Assembly (NCBI RefSeq): GCF_900156515.1
Contig: NZ_FTNU01000011.1
Span: forward strand, 1 to 64,000
Source: Moraxella cuniculi DSM 21768
GTDB taxonomy: Bacteria; Pseudomonadota; Gammaproteobacteria; Pseudomonadales; Moraxellaceae
Length of the DNA: 64,000 nucleotides
Direction: 5' to 3'
Shown here one piece after another: positions 54,504 to 63,948 of this stretch (positions are counted from its first letter, which is position 1; each line of letters opens with the position of its first letter). Position numbers and translations under genes: made by a program. The notes under the pieces were generated by a model. That model worked only from the letters and a program-made list of their open reading frames with translations, was not told the DNA's origin and did not search any database.

Positions 54504-54533
54504 AAAACCACCGATTGTATAATGGGTGGTTTT
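54504..54533 (+). terminator. Rho-independent terminator after hslO
   Basis: A 9-bp stem AAAACCACC/GGTGGTTTT with a 12-nt loop, followed by T-rich sequence. The remaining 250 bp to the pgpA stop show no recognisable gene. Confidence 0.7.
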
Positions 54534-54786
54534 TAATTTTTTGCTTCACTTGCAAATGTGCTAATTTTTTTACCAAAACTTTGGCAGATGGTCCAAATTT
54601 AATCACTGCTAATTTTGTGCAGGCTAGTTTTGACAATTTACCGTTATGTGCCAAAGCGGCAGGTAGGTTTGGTGTTTTGGCATTGTGATAATTTCCCAAT
54701 TAATAGCTTGAAAAACACCCATCAGAGCAAAGCAAAAATCTTGGCGGTTGTGCTGTCTTGATGATGCCGATTTGGCAGCAAGCAGC

Positions 54787-55377
54787 TTAGAGTACAAGAC
54801 CCAGTGAGGCAAAGCTAAATATCGCAATCACTGTGAGCATTCCTGCGATAATTCCTGCCAAGATATCATCAAGCATAATCCCAAAGCCTCCCGATACATG
54901 GCGATCTGCCCAGCTGATAGGGGCGGGCTTTAGGACATCAAACAGGCGAAATAGCCCAAACGATAGCGTAATGCTGCTCCAAAATATAAGTTTGCTTGGC
55001 ACAAAGTCATTTAATAGCCCAAAGTGGTTCAGCACAAACACAGTGGGCAATAACGCCAGCCACATACCAATCCATTCGTCCCAGACAATGTGCGGATCGT
55101 CAGCGATGCCCATCAGGGTGCTGGTGCGACCACAGATATGGCTGCCAGCAAGCAGCCCAAGTATGGTTGCGATGACAAATACCCAAAACCCCAGCCAAAT
55201 CAAGGCAATCGCCACCAGTAATCCGCCAACCGTACCCCAAGTGCCAGCGGCTTTTTTTGGTTTGCCAGAGCCAAGACCGATGCCGAGTTGGTAGATGATT
55301 TTGTCATAACTGCTGGCATCAGGTGGGCAGGGTGGGCAGAGATTGGCTTGGTAGATATCGGGTTTTTGGTTGCTCAT
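54787..55377 (-). CDS. pgpA: Phosphatidylglycerophosphatase A
   Basis: A 196-aa inner-membrane phosphatase making phosphatidylglycerol. The family signatures are G-L-G-S-G-K-P-K-K-A-A-G-T-W-G-T (about 32-47), D-P-H-I-V-W-D-E-W-I-G, F-R-L-F-D-V-L-K-P and G-G-F-G-I-M-L-D-D-I-L-A-G near the end. It is the last gene of the minus-strand unit ribH-nusB-thiL-pgpA. Confidence 0.94.
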   Translation of the reverse strand: MSNQKPDIYQANLCPPCPPDASSYDKIIYQLGIGLGSGKPKKAAGTWGTVGGLLVAIALIWLGFWVFVIATILGLLAGSHICGRTSTLMGIADDPHIVWDEWIGMWLALLPTVFVLNHFGLLNDFVPSKLIFWSSITLSFGLFRLFDVLKPAPISWADRHVSGGFGIMLDDILAGIIAGMLTVIAIFSFASLGLVL

Positions 55378-55401
55378 GATAGTTGCTCATATTGCTAAAT
55401 G

Positions 55402-56340
55402 TTAAAAATGCTGCCAGCCTTTGATGGGAAAATCAACAGGAGTGTCGTGCCAAAATAATTGTAAGCCCTGCGTTGGCACAATCTCACCGATGGCATAAAT
55501 GGGCTGGCTGTGCTGATTAAATTCGGCAAATTTTTCAGGGCTTAGGGTAAAAAGCAGCTGATAATCATCACCGCCATTTAGCTGATGTTGCCAAAGCTGT
55601 TCATGGTCTAATTTGCCAAGCAAAGCATTGGTAGGGATTTTGTGCAAATCAAGCCTTGCACCAACACCGCTTGCAGCCAAAATATGACCCAAATCCTGCC
55701 CAAGCCCATCAGAGATATCAATCATGCTGTTTGCCACCCCAAGCAGTTGTCGCCCCAGTGCCACTTGCGGCATTGGATAATCCAGTGCTTGCTGTAACTG
55801 TGCTGGGGGTGAGTTGCCAGCCAGTCGTTGGCTTAGGGCATAATTTGCCGAGCCAATCTCACCACTGACGCAGATGATGTCATGAATTTTGGCGGTATGG
55901 CGGTACAATGCCGAGTTGGCAGGTACGGTGCCAAGTGCTGTGATGGTAACTGTCAGCGTGTCATTGCCTGTGGTATCGCCACCGATAAGCTCAACGCCAA
56001 ACTGCTGGCAAATATCAGCAATCCCTTTGGCAAATCTGCCCAAAAATTCATCACAAGCAGCTGATTTTGGTAGGCTAAGAGCAAGCAAAATGGCAAAAGG
56101 TGTCGCCCCCATCGCCGCCAAATCTGACAAATTCACCGCCACAGATTTGTAAGCGATGGCGTGCGGACAAGTATCAGGAAGAAAATGCCTACCGCTTACC
56201 AGAGTATCGGTGCAACTGACCAGCTGACAATCATCAGCAAGCTGGCTGATGGCACAGTCATCGCCAATACCAAGACGAGTGCTGTGGTGTGTACTGGTTG
56301 CACCTTGAAAATAGCGAGCAATGAGCGAGAATTCAGACAT
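55402..56340 (-). CDS. thiL: Thiamine-monophosphate kinase
   Basis: A 312-aa ATP-dependent kinase giving thiamine pyrophosphate. The N-terminal F-S-L-I-A-R-Y-F, the metal segment G-I-G-D-D-C-A, D-T-L-V-S-G-R-H-F and the later D-I-S-D-G-L-G-Q-D-L are the usual PurM-like motifs. It sits 71 bp after nusB and 24 bp before pgpA, the common gammaproteobacterial order. Confidence 0.94.
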   Translation of the reverse strand: MSEFSLIARYFQGATSTHHSTRLGIGDDCAISQLADDCQLVSCTDTLVSGRHFLPDTCPHAIAYKSVAVNLSDLAAMGATPFAILLALSLPKSAACDEFLGRFAKGIADICQQFGVELIGGDTTGNDTLTVTITALGTVPANSALYRHTAKIHDIICVSGEIGSANYALSQRLAGNSPPAQLQQALDYPMPQVALGRQLLGVANSMIDISDGLGQDLGHILAASGVGARLDLHKIPTNALLGKLDHEQLWQHQLNGGDDYQLLFTLSPEKFAEFNQHSQPIYAIGEIVPTQGLQLFWHDTPVDFPIKGWQHF

Positions 56341-56411
56341 GGCACAGATAATGGGCGGTTGCTGATGGATGCTGTGTTGTCAAGGAGTTTGGCAAGGCAG
56401 CTGATTGTTTG

Positions 56412-56936
56412 TCAAGATGGCTTATCGGCAGCACTTTCAAGGCTACGCAGTCGCTTGGCAAGTTTGTCCAGCACGGCATTGATGAGCTTGTGTGCATCGG
56501 TTGCCCCAAAATGAGTGTTCAGCTGCATGGCTTCATCAAGTACGACTTTATAAGGAATGTGCAAGCTGTATTTGAGTTCATAGGCACCGATGAGCAAAAT
56601 CGCCTGCTCTACCGTGTCCAGAGCCTCAAAATTGCGATCCAAATGATTGCTGATATCCACAATCAGCTCGCCTGTCTTGGCAGGGATTTGTCGCATGAGT
56701 TCATGATAGTAGCCCAAATGAACTGTGTGCATGGCATTTGTTGCACGGGTGCGAGCGGCGATGGTATGAGGTTCGTTACCACCTGCCAAATGGCTGGCGT
56801 GCTTATTTAGGCGGTAATCGGTGCTAAGCCATTCATACAGTCCTTGCAGGGCAAAACGGCGAGCTTTGCGTACAGCGGTATGGCTGGTCTTGTAGCCAGT
56901 TTCGGCAAGGTTTGGGGTGTCTGTTTGTTGGGTCAT
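56412..56936 (-). CDS. nusB: Transcription antitermination factor NusB
   Basis: A 174-aa all-helical protein that, with NusE (S10), binds boxA RNA in rRNA operons. An Arg-rich start of the fold ([13 protein letters not shown]) lies near residue 25, and [10 protein letters not shown] and the [11 protein letters not shown] end are typical. About 20 extra N-terminal residues precede the common start. It lies downstream of ribH. Confidence 0.94.
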   Translation of the reverse strand: MTQQTDTPNLAETGYKTSHTAVRKARRFALQGLYEWLSTDYRLNKHASHLAGGNEPHTIAARTRATNAMHTVHLGYYHELMRQIPAKTGELIVDISNHLDRNFEALDTVEQAILLIGAYELKYSLHIPYKVVLDEAMQLNTHFGATDAHKLINAVLDKLAKRLRSLESAADKPS

Positions 56937-57080
56937 GACAATCTCTTTGCTAAACTTATCAATGAGCGATGATAATTTGGCAAAATTTTATTGATTCATT
57001 CAAAAAAATTTGCCGTACTGCTACAGGTTCGGTTGCCTGCGATGGCTTGCAAATTGGCAATGCCATCACCGCATTTAAGA

Positions 57081-57575
57081 TTAGATTTTGTTAAATACAG
57101 AAATCATCTCAAGTGCAGTCATTGCCGCTTCGTACCCTTTGTTGCCTGCTTTGGTGCCAGCACGCTCAATGGTTTGTTCGATATTTTCGGTGGTGAGAAT
57201 GCCGTTGATGACAGCGATGCCGTGCTGTAGTGCCACTTGGCTTAAGCCTTTTGCAGATTCGCTGGCAACGATATCAAAGTGCGGCGTAGCACCACGAATA
57301 ATCGCCCCCAGCACCACGATGGCATCATAGTTGTTTGATTCTGCCATTTTTTTGGCGGTCAAAGGCAGCTCAAAAGCACCTGGCACACGCACCACATGGA
57401 TATTTTTGCCCAGCACACCATGACGCACTAAGGCATCAATCGCCCCTTCAACCAAACTTTCGACCAAAAAACCATTAAATCTGCCAACAGCAATGCCGAT
57501 ACGAACAGAGTGATTGTCATGCAATGCCCCCTCAATGTGCGTGATGGCGGCTTTTTCTTGGCTAAAAGTTGTCAT
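57081..57575 (-). CDS. ribH: 6,7-dimethyl-8-ribityllumazine synthase
   Basis: A 164-aa enzyme of riboflavin synthesis that forms pentameric or icosahedral assemblies. Features are I-A-V-G-R-F-N (about 28-34), [20 protein letters not shown] with the catalytic His, and G-N-K-G-Y-E-A-A near the end. It heads the ribH-nusB-thiL-pgpA unit. No FMN riboswitch seen upstream. Confidence 0.95.
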   Translation of the reverse strand: MTTFSQEKAAITHIEGALHDNHSVRIGIAVGRFNGFLVESLVEGAIDALVRHGVLGKNIHVVRVPGAFELPLTAKKMAESNNYDAIVVLGAIIRGATPHFDIVASESAKGLSQVALQHGIAVINGILTTENIEQTIERAGTKAGNKGYEAAMTALEMISVFNKI

Positions 57576-57794
57576 GGGCTATCCTTTATGATTGTGAAAT
57601 TGGTTAGAAAAATATGCCTTATTTTAGCATAAATTGCCCCAAATTTTCAGGTATTTTGTCAAAAGCCCAAGATTTGCCATTTTGGCGATAAGTTTGGGCA
57701 TTATCAGCGAATAAATCATGCAGAGCGAATAAAAGTTGTACATTGCTGACAAAAATCATTTAAAATAAGCAAAATTTATTCTTATGGAAACATT

Positions 57795-58796
57795 ATGTCT
57801 GTTTATACCCACCTGTCTGATGATGAGTTTTTTGCGTTCTGTGGTTTGTACGGTGTGCCATTTCGCCAAGCCACCGCCATCGTGCAAGGGATTAAAAATT
57901 CCAATTGGTTCATTCAGACGGATAATGACACAGATGATGATTTTAGCTATGTGTTCACGCTGTACGAAGAGCGAGTACCTGCTGATATTATCAAGATGGC
58001 AACGGTGATGCACACGCTCAAGGATAAATTGCCCATCGCTGCCCCATTGATTAAAAAAACCGCCAAAGGCAAGCATATCGGCGAAGATTGTATCATGCGG
58101 TATGAGAACAAAGCAATTTTGGTTGTGCCAAAATTATCAGGCAGCCACCCAAGCCAGACCAGCGAGTCGATGTGTCATCAGATGGGGCAGGTGCTGGCGG
58201 TGCTGCATGACACCCTGACAACTTTGCAACCTGCTGAGGATTATGGCGTGCCACTGTATGATTGGGCGAGGGTCAAAGAGCGTGAAACGGCGTTTATGCC
58301 CACCGATGAGGCGTGTTTGATGAATGATATTTGGGCTGCTTATGCCAAATTGCCCAAAGATTTGCCAAAGGGGCTGTGCCACTTGGATATGTTTACGGAC
58401 AACACGCTGTGGGATTTTAGCGGCAAGACGCCACGCTTGACAGGCTTGCTTGATTTTACTGAAGTGTCGGTGGAGCATTATTTGATGGATATTGCGATTA
58501 CCATCAATGATTTTTGTACCACTTGGGGCGATGCTACCGATGGCGAGAGTGTGAATTTTGACACCGCCAAGATGAATGCCTTTATCACAGGCTATGAAAG
58601 CGTGCGAGTTTTGACAGCAGACGAAAAACAATCCTTGCCTGTGATGCTTGCCTATTCTGCGACCATCTTTTGGTTGCTGCGGTTAAATGTCATTCATTAT
58701 AACCGCGAACAAGGACGCACAGGCGATGACATTATGGTAAAAAATCCTGATTTGATGAAACGCTTGGCGGCGTTTCATTGGGGGCGTGTTGTCTGA
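57795..58796 (+). CDS. thrB: Homoserine kinase (ThrB, aminoglycoside-phosphotransferase fold)
   Basis: A 333-aa kinase of the type II homoserine kinase family, which differs from the GHMP-type ThrB of enterobacteria. The opening V-Y-T-H-L-S-D-D-E and G-I-K-N-S-N-W segments, the catalytic loop H-L-D-M-F-T-D-N (Asp and Asn), and L-D-F-T-E-V replacing the usual D-F-E are visible. It makes O-phosphohomoserine for threonine synthesis. Other threonine genes are not adjacent. Confidence 0.9.
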   Translation: MSVYTHLSDDEFFAFCGLYGVPFRQATAIVQGIKNSNWFIQTDNDTDDDFSYVFTLYEERVPADIIKMATVMHTLKDKLPIAAPLIKKTAKGKHIGEDCIMRYENKAILVVPKLSGSHPSQTSESMCHQMGQVLAVLHDTLTTLQPAEDYGVPLYDWARVKERETAFMPTDEACLMNDIWAAYAKLPKDLPKGLCHLDMFTDNTLWDFSGKTPRLTGLLDFTEVSVEHYLMDIAITINDFCTTWGDATDGESVNFDTAKMNAFITGYESVRVLTADEKQSLPVMLAYSATIFWLLRLNVIHYNREQGRTGDDIMVKNPDLMKRLAAFHWGRVV

Positions 58797-58938
58797 TGTT
58801 TTTGATTTATGTTGATAAAAGTGGAGATGCGGGTGTCAATACAGTGCTTCGGATTTTTTTGGGTTGCTGCATGGTGTCTCTTTGGCAATTTAAAATCAAA
58901 CCTTTGGATATTTTTAATTCATAAAACTGGGTAAAATT

Positions 58939-59823
58939 ATGTGCCAACTACTTGGAATGAATTGTAATACGCCAACTGATATTGGCTTTAGCTTTGCAGG
59001 TTTTCGTCAGCGTGGGGGCTTGACTGACCATCATGAGGACGGTTTTGGTATCGCTTTTTTTGAGCGAACCGAATCGGGTCATATTGGGCTGCGGCAATTT
59101 CATGATGACAAGCCCAGCCATCTGTCTCCTGTGGCGGACTTGGTGAATAATTACCCAATCCGCGCGATGAATGTCATTGCGCATATCAGAAAAGCAACCA
59201 CAGGCGGACATGGGCTTGCCAATATTCACCCTTTTGTGCGTGAAGTGTGGGGCGAGCAGTGGGCATTTGCACACAATGGTCAGATGACTGACAGTTTTAT
59301 GCGTCGCACCCAGCGATTGATGGATAATGGCAATGCCGAGCATTATGCCCCTGTGGGAACGACCGACAGTGAACTTGCCTTTTGTTATCTCTTAAACCGC
59401 CTAAAAAGCACCTTCAAAACCCGCCCTACAGATGAGGCGTTGTTTGCTTTTTTGACCGCACAGTGCCGCTATTTATCCGCCAATGGGCTGTTTAATTGCT
59501 TGATTTCTAATGGCAGCTGGCAGCTGGCGTATGCAGGCAGTTTGTTGTTTTATCTCACTCGCAAAGCACCGTTTGGCGAGGCGAAGCTGTCTGATGGCGA
59601 GATGACGGTGAATTTTAGCGATATTACCACCGAGCATGACAAAGTTACCATTTTGGTTACTATTCCTTTGACGGATAATGAAAAATGGCAGCAACTGGCG
59701 GTTGATGAATGTGTTGTATTTCAAGATGGCGAGGTTGCTTTTCGTGATGCACCGAGCAAAAAAACCTATCTGTCGGTCGAAGAAGGCATTGCGTTGGCAC
59801 GGCAGGTCGGAGCAAGTGTCTGA
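58939..59823 (+). CDS. Class II glutamine amidotransferase (YafJ-like)
   Basis: A 294-aa stand-alone N-terminal-nucleophile glutaminase domain. Cys2 directly follows Met1 (C-Q-L-L-G-M-N). Conserved segments are H-H-E-D-G-F-G-I-A, H-I-R-K-A-T-T-G, A-F-A-H-N-G-Q-M and G-T-T-D-S-E. No synthase domain is attached, as in YafJ-like proteins, so the acceptor is unknown. Expressed alone or with thrB (140 bp upstream). Confidence 0.9.
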   Translation: MCQLLGMNCNTPTDIGFSFAGFRQRGGLTDHHEDGFGIAFFERTESGHIGLRQFHDDKPSHLSPVADLVNNYPIRAMNVIAHIRKATTGGHGLANIHPFVREVWGEQWAFAHNGQMTDSFMRRTQRLMDNGNAEHYAPVGTTDSELAFCYLLNRLKSTFKTRPTDEALFAFLTAQCRYLSANGLFNCLISNGSWQLAYAGSLLFYLTRKAPFGEAKLSDGEMTVNFSDITTEHDKVTILVTIPLTDNEKWQQLAVDECVVFQDGEVAFRDAPSKKTYLSVEEGIALARQVGASV

Positions 59824-59903
59824 CGGACAGTTTGTGTCATCTACCCAAATCATACCAACAAGCAATCTTGGTAGGGTGTTGACACAGCTTTGTTAATTTT
59901 GCT

Positions 59904-59922
59904 AATGATAATGATTTATATT
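59904..59922 (+). promoter_or_regulatory. Fur-box-like site upstream of the DUF454 gene
   Basis: AATGATAATGATTTATATT contains GATAATGAT, the left half of the Fur consensus, with a degenerate right half. It lies about 95 bp before the DUF454 start, with a TACAAT box at 59950-59955 between. Suggestive only. Confidence 0.35.
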
Positions 59923-60018
59923 TTAATGAACGATTGTTGTAAATTGTGATACAATGCCAGTAACTGGTCGTAAGAATTGCCAGCGATGGTTTTGGTCTCG
60001 TATTTTAATCCAACAATT

Positions 60019-60423
60019 ATGCAAAAAAGCCCTGATTCTAACTCGCCTTATCAAAACATTGTACTGCGTACGGTGTTTTTTGGCTTGGGTGTGTTATTTT
60101 TGTCGCTTGGTATCATTGGCATTGTCGTACCGGGATTGCCAACGACTGTCTTTGTGCTGCTTGCAGGATATTGCTGGGCAAAAAGCTCACGCAGATTTTA
60201 TGCGTGGCTGCTTAATCATCGATTGTTTGGACCGATGATTGTCAATTGGCAAACACGCCGTGCTGTCCCAAGATTTGCCAAATATCTGGCATGGCTGATG
60301 ATGACGCTGTCGGTGATTGTGCTGTATGTGCAGCTGCCAGATGCGTGGCGGTGGTTGGTGTGGCCACTGGCGGCGATGTCTTTGGCGGTGGGTGTGTGGC
60401 TTGCTCGCTTGCCTGATGCTTAA
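60019..60423 (+). CDS. DUF454 (YbaN) family inner-membrane protein
   Basis: A 134-aa protein with three or four hydrophobic helices. The family signature G-I-I-G-I-V-V-P-G-L-P-T-T-V-F-V-L-L is followed by C-W-A-K-S-S-R-R-F-Y and L-L-N-H-R-L-F-G-P. The function of YbaN proteins is not established. The ATG at 60019 gives the usual length; an ATG at 59986 would add 11 residues. A Fur-like sequence upstream raises the possibility of iron control. Confidence 0.86.
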   Translation: MQKSPDSNSPYQNIVLRTVFFGLGVLFLSLGIIGIVVPGLPTTVFVLLAGYCWAKSSRRFYAWLLNHRLFGPMIVNWQTRRAVPRFAKYLAWLMMTLSVIVLYVQLPDAWRWLVWPLAAMSLAVGVWLARLPDA

Positions 60424-60605
60424 ATGGGAGCTTGGCTTGTCGGTTTGTGTTTTGATGACATTGTCAATCAAGCCATCTTAAGTTTGCTTTGCCAAGTTGC
60501 CACGGCTGATGATGGTGATTTTTGCTGATTTCAATCGTTTGTGATGGGTTTTATTTTTTGTCCAAATTCGCTATGATAAGCGATTATTTTTGTGAAAAGC
60601 AGCTT

Positions 60606-61919
60606 ATGATTGATGAATTTGACCGCAAGCACTTGTGGCACCCTTATACCTCGATGATTAATCCTTTGCCAGCCTTGAAGGTATCGCACGCGACAGGCTG
60701 TCAGATTCATCTGGCAGATGGCACGGTGCTGATAGACGGCATGGCATCGTGGTGGTGTGCCATTCATGGCTATAATCACCCTGTGATAAATCAAGCAATC
60801 ACAAATCAGCTTACGCAAATGTCGCATATTATGTTTGGCGGACTGACCCATGAGCCTGCGATTTCGCTTGGTAAGTTGTTATTACAAATCATGCCTACTG
60901 CTGCCGATTATCAGCCTTTGCAGCATATTTTTTATGCAGATTCGGGTTCGGTGGCGGTCGAAGTTGCTCTGAAGATGGCGGTGCAATATCAGCACGCACA
61001 AGGCAAAATGCAAAAAAATAACATCATCACCACTTATTCTGGTTATCATGGCGATACTTGGAATGCCATGAGCGTATGCGACCCTGTAACGGGCATGCAT
61101 CAGATTTTTGGTGAGGCATTGCCCAGCCGTATTTTTGTGCCAGCACCGACGATTGGTATTGATGATGCTTGGTCTGATGAGCAAATGATTCCTGTGCGTC
61201 AAGCCTTTGAGCAGCACCATGAGCAGCTGGCGGCGTTTATCATTGAGCCTGTGGTGCAAGGGGCGGGTGGTATGCGGTTTTATCACCCAAACTACCTTAA
61301 GCAGATACGCAAGCTGTGCGATGAGTATGGGGTGCTGCTGATTGCCGATGAGATTGCCACTGGGTTTGGGCGTACGGGCAAATTATTCGCCTGTGAGCAT
61401 GCACAGATTGTGCCTGATATTTTGTGCCTAGGCAAGGCATTGACGGGTGGCTATATGACACTGTCGGCAACCATCACCACAACAAAAGTGGCACATACCA
61501 TCAGTGCAGGTCAGGCAGGTGTATTCATGCACGGCCCGACTTTTATGGCAAATCCTTTGGCGTGTGCTGCTGCACTTGCCAGCACCAAATTGTTGCTTGA
61601 GAGCGATTGGCAGGCAAATGTTGCACGCATCAGCAAGGCGTGCTTGGCAAAATTAAGCCATCTTGCCGCTTTTGACCATGTTGCTGATGTGCGGGTATTT
61701 GGGGCGATTGCGGTGGTGGAGCTGCATCAGGCGGTGGATATGCCAAGCATACAAAAGCAGTGTCTTGCCAGAGGTATTTGGATTCGTCCGTTTGGGCGGC
61801 TGGTGTATATCATGCCGCCATTTGTTATCAATGATGATGAGCTGGATAAATTGCTGACACAGCTGGTGGCGTTGATTGAGAGCTTGGCTGATATGCCGCC
61901 ACACAAGAGGTCTGTATGA
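60606..61919 (+). CDS. bioA: Adenosylmethionine-8-amino-7-oxononanoate aminotransferase
   Basis: A 437-aa PLP aminotransferase of biotin synthesis. The BioA-type start H-L-W-H-P-Y-T-S-M is present, as are [21 protein letters not shown], the [10 protein letters not shown] cofactor segment and the PLP lysine K277 in L-G-K-A-L-T-G-G. The ATG at 60606 is chosen; in-frame ATG 60573 is possible. Its stop overlaps bioF by four bases. No BirA-type operator was recognised upstream. Confidence 0.95.
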   Translation: MIDEFDRKHLWHPYTSMINPLPALKVSHATGCQIHLADGTVLIDGMASWWCAIHGYNHPVINQAITNQLTQMSHIMFGGLTHEPAISLGKLLLQIMPTAADYQPLQHIFYADSGSVAVEVALKMAVQYQHAQGKMQKNNIITTYSGYHGDTWNAMSVCDPVTGMHQIFGEALPSRIFVPAPTIGIDDAWSDEQMIPVRQAFEQHHEQLAAFIIEPVVQGAGGMRFYHPNYLKQIRKLCDEYGVLLIADEIATGFGRTGKLFACEHAQIVPDILCLGKALTGGYMTLSATITTTKVAHTISAGQAGVFMHGPTFMANPLACAAALASTKLLLESDWQANVARISKACLAKLSHLAAFDHVADVRVFGAIAVVELHQAVDMPSIQKQCLARGIWIRPFGRLVYIMPPFVINDDELDKLLTQLVALIESLADMPPHKRSV

Positions 61920-63112
61920 ACGAGCGATTGTTGGCGTATTATGATGACAAACTTGCCACTTTAAAGAGCAAGCACAATTATCGCAGTTTTGCCAATATCA
62001 ATCATCGCAAGCGGTATATCAGCATCGACGGTGGGGAAAGGCTGCTTAATTTGGCAAGCAATGACTACATGGGCATGGCACGCGATGAAGCACTGCACGA
62101 TGAGTTTATGCAGACTGTGGAGCATGACAAACTGCCATTTGCCTCCTCGTCATCACGGCTATTGACGGGTAATTTTGAGATTTTTGATGAGTTTGAGTGG
62201 CAGCTGCAGCAACTGTTTGGGCGAGCGTGCTTATTATTTAACAGTGGCTATCATGCCAATGTGGGGATTTTGCCAGCGTTGTGCGATGGGCGTACGGTGA
62301 TTATCGCCGATAAGCTGGTTCATGCCAGCATGATTGACGGTATGCGTCTGGCGGCACAAAATGGCACAAAAACCGTGCGTTATCAGCACCAAAACCTGCC
62401 ACAATTGGCAAAATTGCTTGATAAATATCAGCAAGATGACGGCATTGATCGCATTATTGTCGCCACCGAGAGTATATTTAGCATGGACGGTGATGTAACG
62501 GATTTGGCGGCATTGGTTCGGCTTAAGCGGTGCCATGACAAAGTCATGCTCTATGTTGATGAGGCTCATGCCGTTGGCGTGCGTGGCGAGCGTGGATTGG
62601 GCTGTGCCGAAGAATTTGCCGTCATTGATGAGATTGATTTTATTGTCGGAGCTTTTGGCAAGGCGGTAGCGTCAATGGGCGGTTATGTTATTTGTCATAA
62701 AATTATGCGAGAATTTTTAATCAACACCATGCGACCGTTGATTTTTAGCACAGCGTTGCCCCCTGTGTGCGTTGCTTGGACGCAGTTTGTATTCTCAAAA
62801 CTTATCCACATGAATCATGAACGCCAAAAACTCATGACGCTAAGCCAGCAGGTGGCGGCAACAATTCGCCGTGCAGGGCTACCATGCCCATCGGCAAGCC
62901 AAATTGTTCCTGTGATTTTGGGTGATAATCAACGCACCCTTGATGCAGCTGCCATGTTGCGGCAGGCGGGATTTTATGCGATGGCTGTCAGACCACCAAC
63001 CGTGCCACAGAATCAGTCTCGCCTGCGATTATGCCTATCTGCCGACCTAGGGCAGCAAGAGCTGGACGATGTGTTGCAGGTGGTCTCTGGAGTGATAAAT
63101 GCAGCCCCATGA
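61916..63112 (+). CDS. bioF: 8-amino-7-oxononanoate synthase
   Basis: A 398-aa PLP enzyme condensing pimeloyl-ACP with alanine. [10 protein letters not shown] and [10 protein letters not shown] lie in the N-terminal third, [13 protein letters not shown] carries the cofactor Asp, and the PLP lysine is K249 in A-F-G-K-A-V-A-S. It overlaps bioA (ATGA) and bioC, so translation is likely coupled. Confidence 0.95.
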   Translation: MNERLLAYYDDKLATLKSKHNYRSFANINHRKRYISIDGGERLLNLASNDYMGMARDEALHDEFMQTVEHDKLPFASSSSRLLTGNFEIFDEFEWQLQQLFGRACLLFNSGYHANVGILPALCDGRTVIIADKLVHASMIDGMRLAAQNGTKTVRYQHQNLPQLAKLLDKYQQDDGIDRIIVATESIFSMDGDVTDLAALVRLKRCHDKVMLYVDEAHAVGVRGERGLGCAEEFAVIDEIDFIVGAFGKAVASMGGYVICHKIMREFLINTMRPLIFSTALPPVCVAWTQFVFSKLIHMNHERQKLMTLSQQVAATIRRAGLPCPSASQIVPVILGDNQRTLDAAAMLRQAGFYAMAVRPPTVPQNQSRLRLCLSADLGQQELDDVLQVVSGVINAAP

Positions 63113-63908
63113 TACGCACGCAGATCATGCCATGACAATGCCAACTGACAACAAGATTGCCAAGCGATTTGCCAAAGCACATCACAGCTATCGCAGTCAT
63201 GCAGTGGTGCAGCGATTGATGGTGCAGCGGCTGATGGCAGGTTTGTTGGCGTACCTGCCAGCTGGTGTGTTGCCACAGGTGCTAGAAATCGGCGTGGGCA
63301 GCGGTCTTTTGACGGACGCACTGCTTGAGCGATATCAGGTACAGCAGTTGTATTTGAATGATTTGTATGAGCATATTATGGAAAATCCGCTGGCAAATCA
63401 GCCCAGCCAGTGCCAGTATTTGCTTGGCGATATTTGCCATATTGATGTGCCACAAGGGCTGAATCTTGTGGTATCATCAGCCATGCTACAGTGGGTTTAT
63501 CCGCTTGATGGGCTATTGGTCAAGCTGTATCACGCCATGGCGACAGGCGGTTATTTTGCGATGAGTAGCTTTGTGCAGGGCAATTTGGAGCAGATTTATC
63601 AGCTGACAGGGCAGGGGCTGGCGTATGATACTCCTAAGCAACTACTGGCACGACTGACGATGGCAGGCTTTGTGATTGATAAGGTTGAGGTGTCTGATGA
63701 GGTGGTGTATTTTGATTCACCGATGGCGGTGCTGCGACATTTACAAGCAACAGGCGTTACGGCAACCAGTGGCTCATTTCGGTGGAATAAGCAGCGACTT
63801 GATGAATTTTGCCAGCGTTATTGGCAACTGGCAGATGCCAAAGGCGTACCACTGACTTATCGACCGATTATCATTATCGCTCACAAAAAAACCAACAAGA
63901 CACCATAG
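63099..63908 (+). CDS. bioC: Malonyl-ACP O-methyltransferase BioC
   Basis: A 269-aa SAM methyltransferase that masks malonyl-ACP so that the fatty-acid pathway can build pimelate. I-A-K-R-F-A-K-A-H-H-S-Y-R-S-H-A is the BioC start, and the SAM loop is L-E-I-G-V-G-S-G-L-L-T. S-S-A-M-L-Q-W-V is a BioC hallmark. It starts 14 bp inside bioF; ATG 63132 is an alternative. No bioH or other demethylating esterase gene is in view. Confidence 0.92.
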   Translation: MQPHDTHADHAMTMPTDNKIAKRFAKAHHSYRSHAVVQRLMVQRLMAGLLAYLPAGVLPQVLEIGVGSGLLTDALLERYQVQQLYLNDLYEHIMENPLANQPSQCQYLLGDICHIDVPQGLNLVVSSAMLQWVYPLDGLLVKLYHAMATGGYFAMSSFVQGNLEQIYQLTGQGLAYDTPKQLLARLTMAGFVIDKVEVSDEVVYFDSPMAVLRHLQATGVTATSGSFRWNKQRLDEFCQRYWQLADAKGVPLTYRPIIIIAHKKTNKTP

Positions 63909-63948
63909 GATTACTCGATTGGCAGGTTAAATTTATAAAAGCACAAAA

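Noticed and set aside
54499-54699. Open frames on both strands in the hslO-pgpA gap
   Set aside because: They read through the terminator or lack a start codon and ribosome site; no recognisable product.
60424-60605. BirA operator before bioA
   Set aside because: I looked for the TTGTAAACC-type inverted repeat and did not find a convincing match.
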